A stretch of DNA of 64,000 nt from Viscum album (Eukaryota > Streptophyta > Magnoliopsida > Santalales > Viscaceae), in contig OY728122.1 in the NCBI GenBank assembly GCA_963277665.1, forward strand, positions 2,124,946,024 through 2,125,010,023, in the 5' to 3' direction. Within the stretch, counting starts at the first letter, position 1, and every line of letters starts with the position of its first letter. Shown here one piece after another: positions 23,793 through 36,332 of the stretch. The position numbers and the translations under genes were made by a program. Below the pieces are notes generated by a model. The model searched no databases, was not told where the DNA came from, and saw only the letters and a list, made by a program, of their open reading frames with translations.

Positions 23793-25980
23793 TGTAACGC
23801 CCCAGTTCCGGAAGCCACCCAGAGGTGCCCCGTACCTGGTTGGTAACATGGCGTCAAGTGCATTTCCCCGAACGCCAGAGGCTGTCGACTAGCAGTGAGG
23901 GACTTGGGTTTGATAGTGGGGAAACTATGCCCTCATTGGCAGAGTACACATCGAAAGTAAACAACACATACATAGCGGAAACATTAAATATCCAACAACA
24001 GTAAACAATGGAATACTAAAACAATAGTCAACTGGAGAAAATATATATATGAAATGATGCATGATACATATATCTTGGAAAGAAGCCAAACAAGTCATAA
24101 TGCTGAATAATGTACTAAAATAAAGTACAAAAGAAAATAGATAAGAAACTCCTCAGAATCACAAGCCTCAGCTTGGTCCCATGCTCTCTTGCTCCTATGC
24201 AAGTCAAGTACCTGAAGTGGAAGGGTGATTGACCTTATCTTTACCTACAACAATATAATCTGTTTGGGCCCAAAAGTGTGACCCAAACAGGGTGTGAGAC
24301 TAAATCCTAGTTGGAAACCACACGAAGATCTATGCCAAATATTCAGTGAGTATATGGAAGGTAATGTATAGTAAACAGTATACAGTATGCGGTAATAGGA
24401 TAATACACAGCAGTAAACAATCCACAGATCAACAAGCAGTAGTGAAGCAAACATCTAACCACAAACAGGAATATGTCTAGGAAGTATTCATAACCATCCC
24501 CTCTGGTTCTATCCATGAAGTACCAAAAACCCTATGGGAAGTACACTCAGCCTAACCCCTCTGGTTTGTTCATATGAAAAAAATTTATAAGACTCTCTGA
24601 GGAATCACACTAAGTCAATTCCCCTTATTGTTTAAGGTAATCAAGGACTCTCTGAGGAAGATCACATGGTCAATTCGACTTATAGCCCCATGTTATAGAG
24701 ACTCTATTAGGAGGATCACTCGGTCTATTCCTCTTATACCATCAGGTCGATCACATACTCTCGGAGGAAGCTCACTCGGTCAATTCCTCTTATAGCATGG
24801 AGTGGATTAAGGAAATTCAAACAAAACAAAGACTCCCTGAGGATGCTCACTTAGTCTATCCCTTCATATTCTATAAATCTCAAGACACTCTGAAGAAGCT
24901 CACTCGGTCTATCCTCATGTAGTCTATAATATCCAAGACTCTCTAGTAAGCTCACTCGGTCTATCCCCTATAGGCTATAATGTCCAAGACTCTCTGAGAA
25001 AGCTCACTCTGTCTATCCCCTTATAGTCTATAGCACTTGGTTCTCATGACCTCGTGCTAGTCAGTGAAAAATAATGCTATATGGAAAAAGTAAACCTATA
25101 GAGATACTTAGCTAACCAGTCTACAATATCTCAAGCATTTTAGGGAACAACACTCCATCCTATGGTCAAAAGTCATGGAAAACGGGTAGAATGACCAATA
25201 GGCAGAACAAGACCAAAAGGTCGTAAACAGATAAGCATGGGAAAAATATCCATGCATAGAAAATATCCTTGTACATAACCAAATTACCTCTACACATGCA
25301 TACAATAATGGGGGGAAAATAAAAAGGGTAAAATAGTAAAAAAACAATAACCCGTTCAAGGGTATTGGTGGAAGATTCACATTATACTAAATGACATTGA
25401 ACTAAAAGGTACAAACCACCTACCTTGGGGTTATGAGATCAATATACATGAGCCACAAGGATTGATTCTCCTTAGAACTTCGTATATCTATGAAAACATA
25501 GCAAATATTCAATCGACGATATCTTGCAATAGAAGAGTAATTAGAAAATGATGATCTAGAAGAAGGAATATATTACCAATTTGGTTCCAAAGCAATCGAC
25601 GATGGTCGATTCGGAGATCAGACAGAGGCTCAATGGCTTGGAGAAGTCTCAGCACCGTATGACTTCTCTCGGTTGAACGAGACCTAGAAGAAGACGTTTC
25701 TGGTGGTCAGATGTGAGCCCAGTGGGTTTAATGAAAAAAAAGTACTTGACATGTACTAGGCTTTTCCGTACTCCGCTTTAGGCGGCCTCCATGTAACCCC
25801 TACATGGCCGTGTGTGTGGTATGGACACAACCAGAACATGACCTCGCACGGAAAGGTAGTACATGACATGTACTCATAAATTACATGACTAGTACTTTAA
25901 AAATTTCCAAAAACTCCTCTTTTCTCAAGAACTCTAGAAAAAGGAAAAAGCTACCTGGAAATAAACTCAAAGTTCATACA
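23793..25980 (-). repeat. Element B 3' LTR
   Basis: Runs from tgtaacgcc to ttcataca on the plus strand. Shared with the right LTR are the ccggaagccacccagaggtgcccc block near the start, the aatctgtttgggcccaaaag block, the 50-60-bp repeats and the tail aggaaaaa-ctag/ctac. Substitutions and small indels between the two copies are frequent, clearly more than in element A. Confidence 0.85.
24590..25030. repeat. Tandem repeats in element B 3' LTR
   Basis: About eight or nine imperfect copies of a 50-60-bp unit built around gactctctgaggaagctcac followed by tcggtctatcccc and ttatagtctata. The same repeat block is in the other LTR at 43030-43490, with small copy-to-copy differences. Confidence 0.75.
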
Positions 25981-25995
25981 AACATTCCCCCTTAA
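25981..25995 (-). promoter_or_regulatory. Element B polypurine tract
   Basis: The minus strand reads as a purine-rich run (taagggggaatgtt) immediately before the 3' LTR. This is the place where the primer for plus-strand DNA synthesis is expected. Confidence 0.7.
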
Positions 25996-26017
25996 AGAAA
26001 TTTGTCCCTGAATTTCC

Positions 26018-26120
26018 TTAGCAAGGTGTAGAAGAAGAAACCTCGAACAGCTCTGTCCACTGTGATCGTACATCAGCCTCCCTCTCCCAAGTCTCATCCT
26101 GTGCTCGCCCATGCTGCCAT
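26018..26120 (-). pseudogene. Element B pol, C-terminal end of chromodomain (distal part)
   Basis: Continues the B polyprotein on the far side of the nested element A. The minus strand reads QHGRAQDETWEREADVRSQ and then on to a TAA at 26018-26020. DETWEREADV is the family's conserved chromodomain end (EATWE-like). The partner piece ending in PLVQVLW is at 36810, on the other side of A. The two pieces show that A landed inside the chromodomain codons. Confidence 0.8.
26116..26120. repeat. Target-site duplication of element A, left copy (GCCAT)
   Basis: GCCAT directly precedes the left LTR of A. The same five bases follow the right LTR at 36810-36814. Confidence 0.9.
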
Positions 26121-26520
26121 TATGAAAACCCTGCTTTCTATTACAACTTAAACATGCTTTATTACATATAACTTCACTTGATACAACAAAGAAGATCGAG
26201 AGGTTTAGTGTCTTTGGGGATTAGTATAATTACATAAAAACTTTAAACTTGAAATACAACATCTTTATGGAAAACTTCCTTTACATGACCACTACATTCC
26301 TTCGTACTTAGCATTGCATGGGATAACCTGAGGACATGCATAAGAAAAGGGTGAGCTATAAAGCCTAGTAAGGGAGTACACAATGAATAACATGAGGAGT
26401 TCAATAAATGTTAGGAAATAAGAATATCAATAGACCATAAGAGTAACATGAACATAAAGTCATGATAAAGCATGATAATCATAACATGGAAATGTGGAAA
26501 CAACACTTAACATTGAATTA

Positions 26521-26650
26521 GCATGAGCCAAGGCTCATTGCACATGGAGCATGAGTAAACCCTCATTGCACTTGAAGCACGAGTAAACCCTCGTTGCACT
26601 TGAATCAGCATGATTCAACACTAATTGCACTTGACGTATCATGATACTAT
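26521..26650. repeat. 28-bp tandem repeats in A 3' LTR
   Basis: About four imperfect copies of a unit like catgagtaaaccctcattgc plus acttgaag. The same cluster is in the A 5' LTR (about 34394-34520) and in the E LTR (about 52676-52800), so it belongs to the family's U5-side LTR sequence. Confidence 0.75.
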
Positions 26651-26959
26651 ACTTTACCCAATGCATTGGAGCGCTATAAGGGCACACACTTCTTAAGCAT
26701 TTCATTTCATGCATAAGTGTGCCACATGGATCATAAAACATGGATTCATAAAAAATAATCATTTATTCCACGATAAAGGAATGTGGAATTCAAACATGAA
26801 ACTTTACAATCAATAAGTAAATTTGCATAAAGGTGAATACCCTTGATGGAGAAATGGGCATGGTATTCACTACACAATGACATTGACTTAGAAAATCGGT
26901 GCGATTTCGGCAGCGTAACGGCGTGACATAAGAATTCATAAAAAAGGTTGATGAGAGAG

Positions 26960-27345
26960 AAAGGGGGTACTCATCATATTTACATGTAATGGACAGTAAG
27001 GAGGTCATATAGATACATGTACCAACAATTGAAATGGAATTTAGATTCATGATACAAAAGTATTTCTTGAATGTAAAATAAGAGAGAGAAGTTCCTTTCG
27101 GAATTTCGACATAGTAACGGGTATACATGAGAGGCATTAAATGAGAGAGAAAGGGGTTCGTCATCATATTTACATGTAATGGACAGTAAGGAGGTCATAT
27201 AGATACATTTCCCAATAATTTAAATGGAATTTAGATTCATGATACAAAAGTATTGCTTGAATGTAAAAGAAGAGAGAGAAGTTCCTTTCGGAATTTCGAC
27301 ACAGTAACAGGTCTACATGGGAGGCATTAAATGAGAGAGAAAGGG
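26960..27345. repeat. 190-bp tandem duplication inside A 3' LTR
   Basis: The string tacatgtaatggacagtaagg starts at 26981 and again at 27171, exactly 190 bp apart, with the following 150 bp also repeated. The E LTR has a single copy (about 52130-52345), which accounts for most of the length difference between A (about 2.82 kb) and E (2.65 kb) LTRs. Confidence 0.85.
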
Positions 27346-27632
27346 GTATCCCATAATTAAAACAATAAATGGGAAGTATGGGAGAGGTGAGAAACCATAC
27401 CCCAACATTCATAATTGAAATTAAAAGGGCAATACAACTTAATGAAAATTGACAAAAATGAGAATGGAAGAAAAAACCCTTACTTGGAAGTGTGCTTCCA
27501 AAGGATAGAGAGAGGCTTGTGAGAGGATTCTTGGTAGCTTGGGGAACCTTGAGAGGACTCTAGAGAGAGTAGGGCAGAGTTTGGACGAACTCCAAGGGCT
27601 TTGAGTGAGCAGGAAGTGAGATCTTGGGTGGG

Positions 27633-27642
27633 TTTATATAGG
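27633..27642 (-). promoter_or_regulatory. TATA box of element A 3' LTR
   Basis: The minus strand reads cctatataaacc; the same sequence is at about 35495-35503 in the 5' LTR and at 51864-51872 in E. It marks the U3/R border, with transcription starting about 30 bp downstream. Confidence 0.65.
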
Positions 27643-28469
27643 AAAGGTGATGGAATTATTTATTATTTAGGTTTGGGACCCCTTAAATTAAAATAATCCA
27701 AACCACAAACCATATCATGGTATTTGACCATGGTTTCTGGAAAAGGAAAGAGGCAAACAATATTTTACAAGGCCAAGGTCCGAACTTATTAAAAAAATTA
27801 GGGTTGCTTATGTGGAGGTGAGTCACACTCCCAAGGAAATTAATTTAAAAAGGCAAAGTGTTGAATAAGTCTTGAGGGCTCCATTAATGATTTGAAAAGT
27901 AAGTCAAACAAACCCAAAACCTCATTATTTTAATGATAAAACATATATTGGCTGAACATAAGGATTATGGTATTTTATTACATCACCATTGGGTCATTAT
28001 GATGTCATAAAACACATTATATATTTAAATGGTATTTAATTTTTACCCAAAAATTTGACTATCTCAGAAAATTATGGAAAATTCACCGTTGGATAATTTT
28101 GACGTCTTGATTCCAAAAATAATATTTATTTTATCTAGATAATTTTCTAAATATGTGAATTTTCACTTTTAAAATAAAAACCGACATGTACAGAAAATTC
28201 ACGCATTTTGACAGAAATGGCTTTCAAACCATAATAAAAATTTTAATTGCATTCATAAAATTATAAGATCATTTATATTTAATAAAAAATTAATTTAATA
28301 TTAATAATAATATTTTATTAAAATATTATTTAATTCAAAAATCCTATAATTCTTATTAGATAATAACTAAAAACACCATTTGTACTTTAAAAACTATTTA
28401 TAATGTATCAAAAATGACTAGAAATTTTATTCATTATTATATACAAAAGTAATGTTCATGAACATGGTA

Positions 28470-28739
28470 CTACATATTTGTTACATAACCCCTTAAAATA
28501 GCTGCATTAGACCTAAGGATAAGGTGTGCGATGGTGACAGACTCTTAGGGCGGCTCGGATAACATCGCTCGAGTGGTAATCTCTATCAACTTCCACTTTT
28601 CCCGTAGACGATCACGTTCTAGCTTGACATAATGAAGCTCAGCTTGGGCTTGGTCAAGGGCGAAGCCCAAAGACACCACCTCTTTTCCGAGCTCCGACAA
28701 ATGGGCTTCGTATGGGGCAATTCTACTGGATGAGGCCAT
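28470..28739 (-). pseudogene. LTR-encoded 89-codon ORF, A 3' LTR copy (one stop)
   Basis: Same 270-nt frame as in the A 5' LTR and E. It begins MASSSRIAPYEAHLSELG and contains LDQAQAELHYVKLERDRL. A single in-frame TAA after the LSEPP motif interrupts it (CAA in the other copies), after which the frame stays open to the original stop at 28470-28472. No indels relative to the other two copies. Function unknown; see the E copy for a full description. Confidence 0.6.
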
Positions 28740-28946
28740 CACTTCCTTTTTCTGAGTAAAATTGGGTTCATTAAAGCCATATATTTATACTACTCATGTG
28801 ATCACTGTTCAACGGCTATAAAAGAAACGGTCACAAATCTTAACATAAAACTAAATAAGTTGACATCTTATAAAAACATTTTTCATAAAGAAACATTTAA
28901 CTGGATCAAGAGGGATTTTCCATTAATGAAACTTTGGGTCGTTACA

Positions 28947-28961
28947 ATATTCCCCCCTTAA
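28947..28961 (-). promoter_or_regulatory. Element A polypurine tract
   Basis: The minus strand reads taagggggggaatat just before the 3' LTR start TGTAACGACC, about 35 nt after the end of pol. Confidence 0.8.
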
Positions 28962-28995
28962 GAAATTTTGCCCTCGAAATTTTCCTTTTCCCACA

Positions 28996-31900
28996 CTAAA
29001 ACAAATGTGGGTAACTCAGCTTCAACATATCCTCCGACTCCCAAGTTGCTTCTTCAAACTTGTGGTTTCTCCACAACACCTTGATGAGGGGCATTGTCTT
29101 ATTTCATAGAACTTTTTCTCTACGATCTAAGATCTTCACTGGTTGCTCCTCATATGAAAGATCATCTTCCAATTGTTCCACCTCAGAAGAGAGTACATGT
29201 GAAGGGTCCGGTATGTACTTCCTTAAGAGGGATACATGAAAGACATCATGCACCTTGGCCATAGTAGGTGGAAGTGCTAGTCGATAGGCCACATCCCCAA
29301 CATGATCAAGAATCTCGAAGGGGCCGATGTACCTTGGACTTAACTTCCCTTTCTTTCCAAACCTCATGAACTTATTCCACGAAGATATGAATAAAAACAC
29401 CATGTCTCCAACTTTAAGCTCAAGGTATCATTGATGATTATCTGCATAACTCTTCTGTCGACTCTAGGATGCCTTGATATGCTGCTGAATGGTTTTCACC
29501 TTCTCCACCATTTCTTCGACCATTTCTGGTCTATGCAGCTTACGTTCACTGACCTCATTCCAACATGCCGGTGTTCTACACATTTTCCCATACAGGGATT
29601 CATATGGTTCCATTTGGATGCTCGAGTGGAAACTATTATTATAAGAGAACTCAACCAGAGGAAGATGTTGATCCCATCCTCCTTTAAAGTCCATTGAGCA
29701 CGCTCTCAACATATCCTCAAGCGTTTGGATAGTCCTCTCTGATTGGCCATCAGTTTGAGGATGATAGGTCGCACTGAAGTTCAGTTCAGTATTCAGAGCT
29801 TGTTGAAGACTCTTCCAAAACTTAGAGGTGAATCTTTGATCTCGATCAGAAACAATAGATAGTAGTACTCCATGCAACCGTACCACATCCCTGATGTATA
29901 CCCACACCAGTTGATCCCTAGATAAATCCTCTCGAATAGAAATGAAGTGTGCAGTCTTTGTAAGACGATCCACAACAACCCAGATTGCATTGCTGCCTTT
30001 GGATGTCCTTGGAATTCAAGTGAAAAAGTCCATGGTGATGTTCTCCCACTTCCATTATGGTATGGTAAATGGTTGCATCATCCCCTTAGACATCTGCCTC
30101 TCTGTCTTCACTTGCTGACACACCAGGCACATTGATGTATATTCAGCAATCTCCTTCTTCATATTATCCCACCAAAAGTTTTCTCGGAGATCTCGATACA
30201 TCTTTATGCTCCCTGGGTGAATTGAGAAATTTGAACTATGTGCATCATCCAAAAGTTCCTTCTTCAGCTATGGACTTGATAGAACACATAGTCTTTTCCC
30301 AAACCACACAATTCCTTCCTCATTAACATTAAACTCTAAGGATTTTCCCTTTTTGATAGTTTCCACTTTTTCTTGAATTCCCACATCATCCTTTAGAGCA
30401 TCCTTTATCCTTTCCAAAAGAGATGGTTGAGAAATCATTTGTGAAAGGATTGATGATGTTCCCTTCTTTATGATTCCCACATCCATCTTCATCAAGTCTA
30501 AGAAGATTAGATCCTTCTCAATTCTCATCATTGATAGAATAGCTGGATCCTTTCTACTTATGGCATCCGCCACCTTGTTCGCTTTCCCAGGGTGGTAATG
30601 TATTGAACAGTCATAATCCTTGATGAGCTCTATCCATCTTCTCTGGAGCATATTAAGATATTTCTGTGTGAATATATATTTAAGAATCTTGTGGTGAGTA
30701 TATATCTCACATTTCTCTCCATAGAGATAATTCCATCAGATTTTGAAGGCAAAGATCACCGCCGCCAACTCCAGATCATGCGTTGGATAGTTTCGCTCAT
30801 GGATTTTCAACTGCCTTGAGGCATAGGATATCACTTTATCATTCTGCATCAGCACACATCCTAAGCCCTTCTTCGAAGCATCACTGAATACCACAAAAAT
30901 CTCCCCACTTGTGGGTAAAGTGAGCACAGGTGCAGTGATAAGCCTCCTTTTCAACTCCTTGAAGCTTTCTTCACATTCATCACTCAAGCACACTTTACTC
31001 CCTTTCGAGTTAGCTTGGTAAGAGGGTTGGCCAATCGTGAGAAATTTCTCACAAATCGTCGATAATATCCAGCTAACCCCAAGAACCTACAGATATCTAT
31101 TACCGATGCTGGCCTCGACCATCCCTAAATTGAATCTGTTTTCGAGGGGTCCACAAATATCCCATTGCTTGTGATGATATGGCCCAAGAATGAGACCTCC
31201 TTCAACTAGAACTCACACTTGTTGTACTTGGCATAGAGCTTCTCTTTGCGTAAAGTTTCCAGTACAATTCTTAAATGCTCCTCATAGTCCTCCTTGGTTT
31301 TGGAGTATATTAGAATATCATCTATAAAGACTACCACAAATTTGTCTAAGTAATATCTAAAGAATCTATTCATCAAGTCCATAAATATTGCTGGAGCATT
31401 GGTGAGTCCGAAAGGCATTACTATGAATTCATAGTGCCCATACCTTGTACCAAAAGCAGTCTTGGGGATATCTTCCTTCTTCACCCATACTTGATAATAT
31501 CCCGACCGCAAGTCCACCTTTGAGAAGTATTGTGCTCCACGCAGCTGATCAAACAAGTCATCGATTCTTGGGAGAGGATACTTGTTCTTTATCGTGATTT
31601 TTTTAAGTTCACGATAATCGATGCAAATCCACATTGAACCATCCTTCTTCTTGATGAAGAGGACTGGGGCACCCCATGGTGATGCACTTGGGTGTATAAA
31701 CCCTTTATCCAGATTCTCTTGTAGTTGTTTCTTTAGCTCTTCAAGCTCAACAACAGCCATTCTATATGGAGTCTTGGATATTTGTAGCACCCCAGGTATA
31801 AGTTCAATTGAGAACTCAACATCTCTTCTTGGAGGAAGACCAGGAAGTTCCTCGGGAAATACTTCATCGAATTCCCTCACAATAGGAATTACTTCAAGGG

Positions 31901-33494
31901 TGGTTTCTTCCTTGGACTCAATCATCTGAGCCAGATATGCGTTCTCATAAGGAATTAATATCCATGCTTGAGATGATGGAGATAAAGGAGATTCATCTTC
32001 CTCCTGAAACTTGTAAAGAATCGGGGGTTGATTCTCCATATGGAGTGTGATTTCCCTCTCCCGACAATTTATGTTGGCTCTATATAAGGAAATCCAATCC
32101 ATGCCAAGAATTGCATAAAATTCCACCAAAGGGAGTATGATGAGGTTCGCTGGGAAATTCAATCCACATATTATAATAGGGGAGGACTTATACTCCTGGG
32201 ATGCAATGATTTCCCCATTTTCTATACTCACCGACATCTTTACTTCCATGATTTGTGGTGGTGCAGGGATTGTTCTACTAAACTTTTGAGATATAAAATA
32301 ATGCGTAGAACCTGAATCAAAAAGTACGTTCACTATTCTTGAATGAATAACTAGTGTACCTATCACCACTTCGTTGTCGGGGTTCACTTCGGCAGAAGTG
32401 ATGGCAAAAGTTCTTCCTTGCTGTCTTGGAGGTTGCTGGTTGCCTCTGATAACCCTTGGATTAGGGCACTGATTTGAAAAATGACCCGGTTCTTTGCATT
32501 TGTAGCATTGAACAACGCGTTGAGGTTTGAACGGAGCATTCCTCTCCTCTGTCGCAGCCGCGGGTCCTTCTTGATGACAGTTAACAGCTAGGTGCCCTTC
32601 TCTTCCACACCTGAAGCATTTTCTTGTCCCCCTAAGTCAATTTCCAGGGTACTTCTTTCCACACTTTTGGCAAGTGGGGTGCTGGAACTTCTTAGCGCCA
32701 TTGGATTTATCCATCAGCCCACTAGCATTGAAGTCCACCTTATGCTTCTTGTCCCCATGATACCCCTGTGATTCTCCGATCTCCATTTCAACCTTGAGGG
32801 CACATCGGACAATATCCTCATAACTATCGAAGTCACGGATCGCTAATGCTTTCTGCAAACTGGGCTTCAGCCCACCAAAGAAGCGGTCAACCTTGCATTC
32901 GGTGGTAACGACAAAGCCGGAAGCGTATCGTGCAAGCCTTGTGAAGTTTGCCTCGTATGCTCCCACAGATTCTTCATCTTTCTTCTTGAGGGAAAGGAAG
33001 TCCCTTTCCATCTTAAGACGGAGGGTGTGCGGAAAATATTTATCGAAAAACATCTTCCGGAATTCCTTCCATTCCAAAGCCTCGATCTCCTCCTCAGGCT
33101 TCGTATTTTTGATCAACGTACACCATTGATCAGCTTCACCCTCCATATGATAATCCACCAGGAGAACCTTCTCTTGTTCAGAACATTGAGGGATAGAGAA
33201 TATCTTTTCAATGGAGTTGATCTATTTCTCAGCGATCGTGGGATCAGATGATCCACTAAAAGTAGGAGGACATTGTCTCATGAAGCTCTCGATAGTGACT
33301 TGTTCTTTCTTAGGGGGGGGGGGGGTTGAACGTTCCTCTTGACTCGTGTTTCTATTCAAAACTTGAGTTAGCTGAGAGAGAAGCGTGACAAAGTTCGCGA
33401 TTCCCGCTCCCATTGGATTGGGTATTTCATTAGTACAATCATCACACTGATCTTCACAAAGGTTTTTAGCCTGAGTTCTCCTATTACCGGCCAT
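28996..33494 (-). pseudogene. Element A gag-pol, degraded
   Basis: The start MAGNRRT at 33494 is chosen because it lies about 500 nt after the LTR, as in C and E. Order: gag (QW, FRKMFFDKYFPHT, SYEDIVRCA), two intact CCHC knuckles ([14 protein letters not shown] and [14 protein letters not shown], 32480-32625), aspartic protease with DSGST, RT with the active-site motif FIDDILIYS, RNase H ([17 protein letters not shown]), integrase with the HHCC end intact (CLVCQQVK) and DDE-core motifs (VVDRLTK, SDRDQRF, HPQTDGQSERT), then the chromodomain ending ATWESED and YPHLF with TAG at 28996. About ten in-frame stops (for example at 33222, 32637, 31206, 30736, 30268, 29464 and 29104) and a one-base frameshift near 30985 inactivate it. 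A 13-base G run at 33313-33325 encodes extra prolines in gag. Confidence 0.9.
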
Positions 33495-33701
33495 TGGCTG
33501 GAATAAAAGGAAAGTTAGGGGTAACACATAAAGGGTAATCCAAAGACAAAAGTTGACGACTTATAAATAATCTTTAATCTCTTTAACTCATGATCCTATA
33601 GGATTCAATCGAGGATTTTCATGATCTTCCTTCTAACATATATTCTTAGGGGAATTTTTCCCTTAATAAGGGTTCATACTAAGATTGTGAAATTATCAAA
33701 A

Positions 33702-33873
33702 CATATCCCCTGGGAGTGTCGTAACCAAGAGTGCAGAAAGGCCCGTTGTCGTGCACTAGTTCCCATTCGAGTCTAGCTCAAAGCGGTGTTTTCGGGTTTT
33801 ACCCCTAGGATACATCTGTGCCAGAGCCGCCTCTACCTGCTCGTATCCAGACAGGGATGTATTTGTTTGATAA
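33702..33873 (-). promoter_or_regulatory. Conserved leader block, element A copy
   Basis: About 165 nt between PBS and gag that is nearly identical to blocks at 53323-53484 (E) and 62386-62546 (C). It is more G+C-rich than the flanking leader and contains the palindrome GTGCAC and a ccccta/tagggg pair. Its position, between the primer site and gag, is where packaging and dimerisation signals usually lie; that role is an inference. Confidence 0.6.
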
Positions 33874-33979
33874 ACCACTTACTTAATATTTACCAAAACT
33901 TAGGGATGTTTTTATTATACTTATTCTTGTATCTAAGCCTTTAATAGGGCTTCCTAATCCCAAAAATAACTAAACCTAT

Positions 33980-33991
33980 CCTCTGATACCA
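33980..33991 (-). promoter_or_regulatory. Element A primer-binding site (iMet tRNA)
   Basis: The minus strand reads TGGTATCAGAGG two bases after the 5' LTR end, complementary to the 3' end of plant initiator methionine tRNA. Confidence 0.9.
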
Positions 33992-34839
33992 ACTATGACA
34001 ACCCTGCTTTCTATTACAACTTAAACATGATTTATTACATATAACTTCACTAGATACAACAAAGAAGATCGAGAGGTTTAGTGTCTTTGGGGCTTAGGAT
34101 CCTTACATAAAAACATTAAACCTGAAATACAAAATCTTTATTGAAAACTTCCTTTACATGACCACTACATTCCTTCATACTTAGCATTGCATGGGATAAC
34201 CTGAGGACATGCATAAGAAAAGAGTGAGTTATAAAGCCCAGTAAGGGAGTACACAATGAATAACATGAGGATTTAAATACATGTTAGGCAATAGGAATAT
34301 CAATAGAGAATAAGAGTAACATGAACATAAAGTCATGATAAATCATGATAATCATAACATGGAAATGTGGCAACAACACTTAACATTGAATTAGCATGAG
34401 CCAAGGCTCATTGCACATGGAGCATGAGTAAACCCCCATTGAACTTGAAGCACGAGTAAACCCTCGTTGCACTTGAATCATCATGAGTCAACACTCATTG
34501 CACATGACGTATCATGATACTATACTTTACCCAATGCATTGGAGCGCTATAAGGGCGCACCCTTCTTAAACATTTCATTTCATGCATAAGTGTGCCACAT
34601 GGATCATAAAACATGGATTCATAAAACATAATAATTTATTCCACGATAAAGGAATGTGGAATTCAAACATGAAACTTTACAATCAATAAGTAAATGTGCA
34701 TAAAGGTGAATACCCTTGGTGGAAAAATGGGCATGGTATTCACTACACAATGACATTGGCTTAGAAAATCGGTGCGATTTCGACAGCGTAACGGCGTGAC
34801 ATAAGAATTCATAAAAAAGGTTGATGAGAGAGAAAGGGG

Positions 34840-35225
34840 TTCCTCATCATATTTACATGTAATGGACAGTAAGGAGGTCATATAGATACATGTCCCAACA
34901 ATTGAAATGGAATTTAGATTCATGATACAAAAGTATTTCTTGAATGTAAAAGAAGAGAGAGAAGTTCCTTTCGGAATTGCAACATAGTAACAAGTGTACA
35001 TGGGAGGCATTAAATGAGAGATAAAGGGGTTCCTCATCATATTTACATGTAATGTACAGTAAGGAGGTCATATATATACATGTACCAAAAATTGAAATGG
35101 AATTTACATTCATGATACAAAAGTATTGCTTGAATGTAAAAGAAGAGAGAGAAGTTCCTTTCGGAATTTCAACATAGTAACAGGTGTACATGGGAGGCAT
35201 TAAATGAGAGAGAAAGGGGTATCCC
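34840..35225. repeat. 190-bp tandem duplication inside A 5' LTR
   Basis: Same duplication as in the 3' LTR (26960-27345), again with a 190-bp offset, so it was already present in the copy that inserted. Confidence 0.85.
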
Positions 35226-36332
35226 ATCATTCAAACAATAAAAGGGCAGTATGGGAGAGGTGATAAACCATATTCCAACAATCATAATTGAAATTAAAAG
35301 GGCAATACAACTTAAAGAAAATTGACAAAAATGAGAAAGGAAGAAAAAAACCCTTACTTGGAAGTGTGCTTCCAAAGGCTAGAGAGAGGCTTCTTGAGAG
35401 CTTGGGTCACCTTTAGAGGATTCTAGAGAGAGTAGGGCAGAGGTTGGATGAATTACAAGGGATTTGAGTGAGGTGGAAGTGGGAGCTTGGGTGGGTTTAT
35501 ATAGGAAAGGTGAGGGAATTCTTTATTATTTAGGTTTGGGACCCCTTATATTAAAATAATCCAAACCACAAACCATCCCATGGTATTTGCCCATGGTTTC
35601 TGGAAAAGGAAAGAGGAAAAAAATATTTTAAAAGGCCAAGGTCCGAACTTATTAAAAAATTAGGGTTGCTTATGTGGAGGTGAGTCACACTCCCATGGAA
35701 ATTAATTTAAAAAGGCAAAGTGTTGAATAAGTCTTGAGGGCTGCATTAATGCTTTGAAAAGTAAGTCAAACAAACCCAAAACCTCATTATTTTAATGATA
35801 AAACATATATTGTCCGAACATAAGGATTATGGTATTTTATTACATCACCATTAGGTCATTATGATTTCATAAAACACATTATATATTTAAATGGTATTTA
35901 ATTTTTACCCAAAAATTTGACTATCTAAGAAAATTATGAAAAATTCACCGTTGGATAATTTCGACATCTTGATTCCAAAAATAATATTTATTTTATCTAA
36001 ATAATTTTCTAAATATGTGAATTTTCACTTTTAAAATAAAAATCGACATTTATAAAAAATTCACGGGTTTTGACAGAAATGGCTTTCAAACCTTAATAAA
36101 TATTTTAATTGCATTCATAAAATTATAAGATAATTTATATTTAATAAAAAATTAATTTAATATTAATAATAATATTTTATTAAAATATTTTTTTAATTCA
36201 AAAATCCTATAATTCTTATTAGATAATAACTAAAAACACCATTTGTACTTTAAAAACTATTTACAATGTATCAAAAATGACTAGAAATTATATTCATTAT
36301 TATATACAAAAGTAATGTTCATGAACATGGTA

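Larger units (their letters stand above)
26121..28946 (-). repeat. Element A 3' LTR
   Basis: 2826 bp, plus strand from tatgaaaacc to gtcgttaca. It contains, in the direction of transcription, the U3 open frame (28470-28739), a TATA box (about 27634-27641), the 190-bp duplication (26960-27345) and a cluster of 28-bp repeats (26521-26650). Confidence 0.95.

Noticed and set aside
26790..27412. Overlapping minus-strand frames of 70-125 codons (also at 34663-35375 and 52091-52523), similar to each other
   Set aside because: They lie in the 190-bp repeated transcript leader of the A/E LTRs, are Leu/Ser/Tyr-rich, shift between frames from copy to copy, and differ in length, unlike the constant 270-nt U3 frame.
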